Shown here: in pieces, positions 61,195 through 64,000 of the stretch | Layout of the letters: each line of letters begins with the position of its first letter | Numbering within the stretch: position 1 is the stretch's first letter | The notes under the pieces: generated by a model | Database searches by the model: none | Seen by the model: the letters and a program-made list of their open reading frames with translations, nothing else | Told to the model about the DNA's origin: nothing | Assembly (NCBI GenBank): GCA_016844745.1 | Contig: JAERMQ010000013.1 | Location: 1 to 64,000 of the forward strand | Source of the DNA: Ignavibacteria bacterium | GTDB lineage: Bacteria; Bacteroidota; Ignavibacteria; Kapaibacteriales; UBA2268 | Reading direction: 5' to 3' | Length of the DNA stretch: 64,000 bases | Program-made: the position numbers and the translations under genes

Positions 61195-61385
61195 AAGAGC
61201 AGGAGAAAATAGAAAACTGTTATCGTGATGGAGAGCTTCGGCGAAGAATATCCAATGCCCAAATAGATATTTGGTATTTACCTGCCTTGGCTACTAATGA
61301 TATTACGAAGTATCAGAAAGTGAGGATGTCTCTGTTTGTTGATGCTTTGAAAGCATTGGAGATATTGATAAATACAAGTAATTGA
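61059..61385 (+). CDS. Frameshifted C-terminal extension of the tail chaperone (gpGT-like, -1 frame)
   Basis: Sequence in the zero frame reads GAT TTT TTT ACA; slipping back one base gives TTT TAC AGG TAT and continues as YRYRQETARISDIARRKEEE to a stop at 61385. The fused product would have about 224 residues (118 plus 106). The -1 frame has only a GTG at 61047 with no properly spaced ribosome binding site, which favours frameshifting over separate translation. The extension is basic and helical (RNRNVIADFTEEYARELRSK), as in T-type extensions. Confidence 0.62.
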   Translation, partial: FFYRYRQETARISDIARRKEEERNRNVIADFTEEYARELRSKRFIEEQEKIENCYRDGELRRRISNAQIDIWYLPALATNDITKYQKVRMSLFVDALKALEILINTSN

Positions 61386-61549
61386 TTTGCAAAAAATGAG
61401 AATTTATTTTTGACATAGGTTGATCCCTAAATATCAGCTAATTTTGCACTAATGTTGGTGAGAAGATTTTTTTCTAATTCTATTCGTTTACTTAGGTGTC
61501 AGAAATTTATCCCATACAATAACCGGTTTCATTTCATTCAAAAGAACAA

Positions 61550-61590
61550 CCAACGTATGCCATAATAGACTAAAATTTGGCTATCGTTGG
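61550..61590. terminator. Imperfect hairpin just beyond the AbiEii-like stop codon
   Basis: CCAACGTATGCCA at 61550-61562 mirrors TGGCTATCGTTGG at 61578-61590 (10 of 13 pairs). It lies between the tail chaperone stop and the AbiEii stop, so it may act as terminator for both. It overlaps the left flanking repeat of the AbiE module. Confidence 0.4.
61575..61587 (+). repeat. Left flanking inverted repeat of the AbiE module
   Basis: ATTTGGCTATCGT is inverted relative to the right-hand copy at 63458-63470 (ATTTGGCTACCGT on the minus strand; 12 of 13 identical). The two enclose exactly the AbiE gene pair. Confidence 0.55.
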
Positions 61591-61593
61591 CTA

Positions 61594-62664
61594 TTAAATT
61601 CTCCCCAAAATACTTAATGTTAAATACCAGTATGAAAATGCTATCTTATTGGTATTCTTCAATTTATTTAGAAAATTATATTCAGTGTTTTCAATAAGAC
61701 TTTCAATTGCCTTGTTTGTATCAATTATAACGAAAGATTCGGTTTGATTAGTCAAAAATAAAGAAGCTAAATAAGCTGCTTTGGCAGAAGTTAGGATTGC
61801 ATCTTCAATTCTAAATTTCTGTTTAATGGTGTAACTTTTAAATGAAAGTAATCCTCTTTTGAATTCTTCAAATCGACTCTTATCCGGCTCAGTTTTATTA
61901 GTGTCCCTTTTTGCAATCATTAGAGAAGTATCAACAATATCGTTTAGGACTATTGTGGAATTCTCACCGAGATTTCTATATTTCATTTCTTGCTTCACAG
62001 TTCTTTCAAATGATTCTTTTACAATCTCAATATTCTTGATACTGTCAAACAAATACCCAATATCGTGGAGTTGTTTGATAATTTCCAATTCTTTTCCTTT
62101 TCCATATAGAATGCCAGTTGTGTTCGGAGCAAATGCAGTAAATTTGTCTCCAAGAATGGATTCTATTGTAGGAACATTGACTTCAATCATAGGATTAGAG
62201 GCATTTAACCATTTGGAATTAATTGGCAAAGAAATGATTTCAGGATAAGATGATTCTTCAAATAGCACATCAAGGAAAATGAAAGAACTTAGATTATTCA
62301 GAACTGAATTATAATTGATTTGATAATGAGCTTTTGGTATTTCACCAGTATTAGATTTCCTCTCTTTATAACTAAAACTCGTGAAAAGTCCTTTTTTACA
62401 GATTTTGCTAATAACCTGCTCAATTTTAGTATTTGTTTCAGTGGTTATAATATCCACATCAATTGAGAATCTGTTAAAATCGTCGAAATGCAAAATAAGA
62501 GAAGTACCACCCTTAAAAATAAAGTTTAGCTTCTCTTGGACAAGCTGTTCAACAAAAGATAAAGCATAAATCATCTTTTCGAGGACAGGTGGATTGATGG
62601 TTTCATTTTTATTAGATTTGAATTTTTCAACCCATGCTTGATTATAAGTTTCAAAATTTATCAT
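61594..62664 (-). CDS. AbiEii-like nucleotidyltransferase toxin
   Basis: The 356-residue protein carries the DUF1814/AbiEii nucleotidyltransferase motifs: FIFKGGTSLILHFDDFNRFS and IDVDIITTE, giving the GG-S and DxD residues. EKMIYALSFVEQLVQEKLN precedes them and LGDKFTAFAPNTTG (K in the DKxxA motif) follows. Such toxins transfer nucleotides to RNA and stop growth when antitoxin is lost, often aborting phage infection. It overlaps the antitoxin-like gene by 4 bp (ATGA). It sits within the tail region of the prophage, pointing left. Confidence 0.85.
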   Translation of the reverse strand: MINFETYNQAWVEKFKSNKNETINPPVLEKMIYALSFVEQLVQEKLNFIFKGGTSLILHFDDFNRFSIDVDIITTETNTKIEQVISKICKKGLFTSFSYKERKSNTGEIPKAHYQINYNSVLNNLSSFIFLDVLFEESSYPEIISLPINSKWLNASNPMIEVNVPTIESILGDKFTAFAPNTTGILYGKGKELEIIKQLHDIGYLFDSIKNIEIVKESFERTVKQEMKYRNLGENSTIVLNDIVDTSLMIAKRDTNKTEPDKSRFEEFKRGLLSFKSYTIKQKFRIEDAILTSAKAAYLASLFLTNQTESFVIIDTNKAIESLIENTEYNFLNKLKNTNKIAFSYWYLTLSILGRI

Positions 62665-63428
62665 ATTCTTTTGTTTTGTTCAAAAAAGTCATCTTCAATA
62701 ATGCCCAATTCCTGTAGAAAGGCGACTATCTCATTAAACTTGTTTCTTCTTTTGGCATAGTTGAAGAGCTTAGAATAATTAACACAATAAAGGCTAAAGG
62801 CACTTCTGAAAATATTTTTCAGTTCTTCACCTTGATAGGCATGAAATAAATCTCTTTCAGTGAAAACATCTATTAAAATTTTCTCTAAAGTAGGGAAATT
62901 AATTCCTTCGACAACCTGAATAGGAGACCTTGAAATCATAGGAAGTATTACTATTGAGCTTTGATTTTCAGAGATATAAGCTTCAATGATTTGTTTGGTA
63001 GGATTGATGTAGAGATTTTGGTATTTTTTATCTTTTAATAAGTAAAAGATGTCTTCCACATATTCCTTTTCTCGTTCAAATATCGTAATCGAATTTACTG
63101 CTTGGTGAATAGTAAACTCATTTAACCAAGAACTATTCCATATTAAATATCTCTCGGTATTGTGATCTTTTAGTATATCAACAGTAATTTTGGTAATTCC
63201 TTTATCCGGACGAGGTAAATATTTAGGTTTGATTAACAAGGAATAAATACCTTTTTTTACATCACCTATGATACCGTTGGCTCTTAATTTATAGACTATC
63301 CATCTGAAATTAGTTTCCTTGATATCAGGTTTAAAAGTTTGAAAATATTGAAAAAGTTCTTCCTTAGTAAAGGAAAACTTATTTCCAAATCTCTTCTTTA
63401 AAGCTAAAATACTTAAATTATCATCCAA
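62661..63428 (-). CDS. AbiEi-like partner (antitoxin) of the AbiEii gene
   Basis: About 255 residues. I use the TTG at 63428 because AGGAGG (63438-63443) lies 9 nt upstream; an ATG at 63476 would give a hydrophobic, unlikely leader (FIWLPFVIFV). The N-terminal part looks like a winged helix (FTKEELFQYFQTFKPDIKET, VYKLRANGIIGDVKKGIYSL), as in AbiEi repressors, followed by a C-terminal domain of unrecognised kind (LPMISRSPIQVVEGINFPTL). It probably represses the operon and neutralises the toxin. An upstream 9-bp inverted repeat is a candidate operator. Confidence 0.68.
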   Translation of the reverse strand: MDDNLSILALKKRFGNKFSFTKEELFQYFQTFKPDIKETNFRWIVYKLRANGIIGDVKKGIYSLLIKPKYLPRPDKGITKITVDILKDHNTERYLIWNSSWLNEFTIHQAVNSITIFEREKEYVEDIFYLLKDKKYQNLYINPTKQIIEAYISENQSSIVILPMISRSPIQVVEGINFPTLEKILIDVFTERDLFHAYQGEELKNIFRSAFSLYCVNYSKLFNYAKRRNKFNEIVAFLQELGIIEDDFFEQNKRI

Positions 63429-63457
63429 AGCAATTTTCCTCCTTACAAAGATAACAA

Positions 63458-63470
63458 ACGGTAGCCAAAT
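63458..63470 (-). repeat. Right flanking inverted repeat of the AbiE module
   Basis: ACGGTAGCCAAAT is the reverse complement of ATTTGGCTACCGT and matches the left copy at 61575-61587 at 12 of 13 positions. Confidence 0.55.
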
Positions 63471-63487
63471 AAACAAGATATTTGGCT
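63463..63487. promoter_or_regulatory. Perfect 9-bp inverted repeat upstream of AbiE (candidate operator)
   Basis: AGCCAAATA at 63463-63471 and TATTTGGCT at 63479-63487 form a perfect inverted repeat with a 7-bp spacer about 35 bp before the antitoxin start. AbiEi antitoxins autoregulate through such repeats, so this is a candidate operator. Confidence 0.5.
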
Positions 63488-63548
63488 TGTGTTTGAATTT
63501 TTATTTTTAACAATATTGAAATTTAAAAAGAAAAGGTGCTAATTACAC

Positions 63549-63603
63549 GTGCTTAATACCTGTACTCGTTACATGCATTCAATACCTACACTCAATACTT
63601 GTA
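63549..63603. promoter_or_regulatory. Array of 13-bp imperfect repeats upstream of the tape-measure gene
   Basis: Four units start at 63549, 63562, 63575 and 63588, exactly 13 bp apart: GTGCTTAATACCTGTA, GTACTCGTTACATGCA, GCATTCAATACCTACA and ACACTCAATACTTGTA. It ends 55 bp before the start codon of the tape-measure-like gene. It is the same repeat family and relative position as at 50085-50176, so it likely marks a late promoter. Confidence 0.75.
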
Positions 63604-63658
63604 AACTTACATACAAATCAGTTTAATTTGCATTTTTTTGAAATGCAAGGATTAAGCT

Positions 63659-64000
63659 GTGGCAAAGAACTTTCAAGTAGTTTTAGATTTTCTGGTTAAT
63701 CTGAAATCAGATAAATCACAAGTTGAGAAACTTGCAAAGGAAGTAGAAAATATTCTTGGTAAAGTCAGTCCAAGCATTGATTTCAATAGCAATGAAGTCA
63801 AGAATGGAATTAAACAGTTAGTCGAATTCCTGATGGATGCCGAAGAAGGGGCAAAAGAGCTTGAGAAAGTTCTTTCTGCTTTGGATATTGATTTGGATAC
63901 CGAAGAATCCAAGAAAGCCCTAAATGAAATTGAATCCGCTTTGAAAGAAATTAATAAAACCGATTTATCAGAACTTGAAAGGACTTTCAATGAATTGGAG
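63659..64000 (+). CDS. Tape-measure-like tail protein, N-terminus (runs off the window)
   Basis: A GTG at 63659, with AAGG about 9-10 nt upstream, opens a frame that stays open to the window end (114 codons). The product (AKNFQVVLDFLVNLKSDKSQ, then repeated LEKVLSALDIDLDTEESKKA and ALNEIESALKEINKTD) is a long helical, coiled-coil protein. That is how the N-termini of phage tape-measure proteins look. It lies downstream of the tail chaperone and behind a late-promoter-like repeat array, the expected context. Confidence 0.65.
   Translation, partial: MAKNFQVVLDFLVNLKSDKSQVEKLAKEVENILGKVSPSIDFNSNEVKNGIKQLVEFLMDAEEGAKELEKVLSALDIDLDTEESKKALNEIESALKEINKTDLSELERTFNELE

Noticed and set aside
61047-61385. 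Independent gene starting at GTG 61047
   Set aside because: No spaced ribosome binding site and the sequence continues the chaperone in the -1 frame behind a slippery heptamer.

Overview
The window is AT-rich DNA, probably from a Bacteroidota/Chlorobiota-type host (Ignavibacteria-like at best guess). The clue is the leftmost complete gene: a secreted beta-propeller protein ending in a type IX secretion (Por) sorting domain. Almost everything to the right of about 2.42 kb looks like one large mosaic prophage or integrative element. It starts at a 16-bp remnant that matches the 3' end of a tmRNA/tRNA gene, next to a complete tyrosine integrase. Its right end lies beyond the window.

Layout. (1) 0-2.3 kb is host flank: a partial gene, a decayed methyltransferase fragment and the T9SS protein. 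(2) 2.4-20.0 kb, all leftward: integrase, a Schlafen/AlbA-type regulator with a 13-bp tandem repeat inside it, a TIR-like protein, a GmrSD-type DUF262/DUF1524 protein, a large membrane protein, and a tightly packed defence block (PLD-SNF2 helicase, DUF1156 adenine methylase, DUF3780, DUF499 ATPase). (3) 20.0-20.97 kb is the lysogeny switch, an S24-type repressor facing early genes across a long imperfect palindrome. (4) 20.97-32.0 kb, rightward early genes: small regulators, a DUF932 protein, a Sak4-like ATPase, a PD-(D/E)XK nuclease fused to an SMC-like ATPase, an AEP-type primase domain, a DUF4373 replication protein broken by a 16-bp tandem duplication, a T7 gp4-like primase-helicase, and a Mor-like activator. 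(5) 32.0-40.5 kb is a visibly AT-richer cargo operon of seven coupled genes. It encodes a lipoprotein binding protein, ABC ATPase and permease, an unknown protein, an AsnB-like amidotransferase, a cytoplasmic sensor with a binding-protein-like domain fused to a GHKL ATPase, and a sigma-54 activator. A good -24/-12 promoter and a palindrome precede it. (6) 40.5-50.0 kb, leftward: Mu-like head genes (gpG, gpF with an ADP-ribosyltransferase-like tail, DUF935 portal, terminase large and small) and a ParB / methylase / PAPS-reductase / methyltransferase set. (7) 50.0-52.8 kb, rightward: protease with nested scaffold, decoration protein, major capsid protein. (8) 52.8-56.4 kb, leftward cargo: a repeat lipoprotein, a barrel-like lipoprotein and an fn3-like protein. 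(9) 56.7-61.4 kb, rightward tail genes ending in a tail-assembly chaperone with a canonical -1 slippery site. (10) 61.5-63.5 kb: an AbiE-like pair bracketed by inverted repeats. (11) From 63.66 kb: the start of a tape-measure-like gene.

How it works together. Integration and immunity are controlled from the left, replication from the early block, and virion assembly from two outward-facing late blocks. Two late promoter regions (50.1 and 63.6 kb) carry the same 13-bp repeat array, which suggests one regulator, possibly the Mor-like protein, drives both. The phage backbone is interrupted by four cargo modules: defence, ABC/sigma-54, lipoproteins and AbiE. The best candidate for an undescribed system is the 32-40.5 kb operon. 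There, a cytoplasmic copy of the binding-protein fold appears to report on the imported ligand to a sigma-54 activator that could drive the operon's own promoter. All family assignments come from reading motifs; no database search was run.
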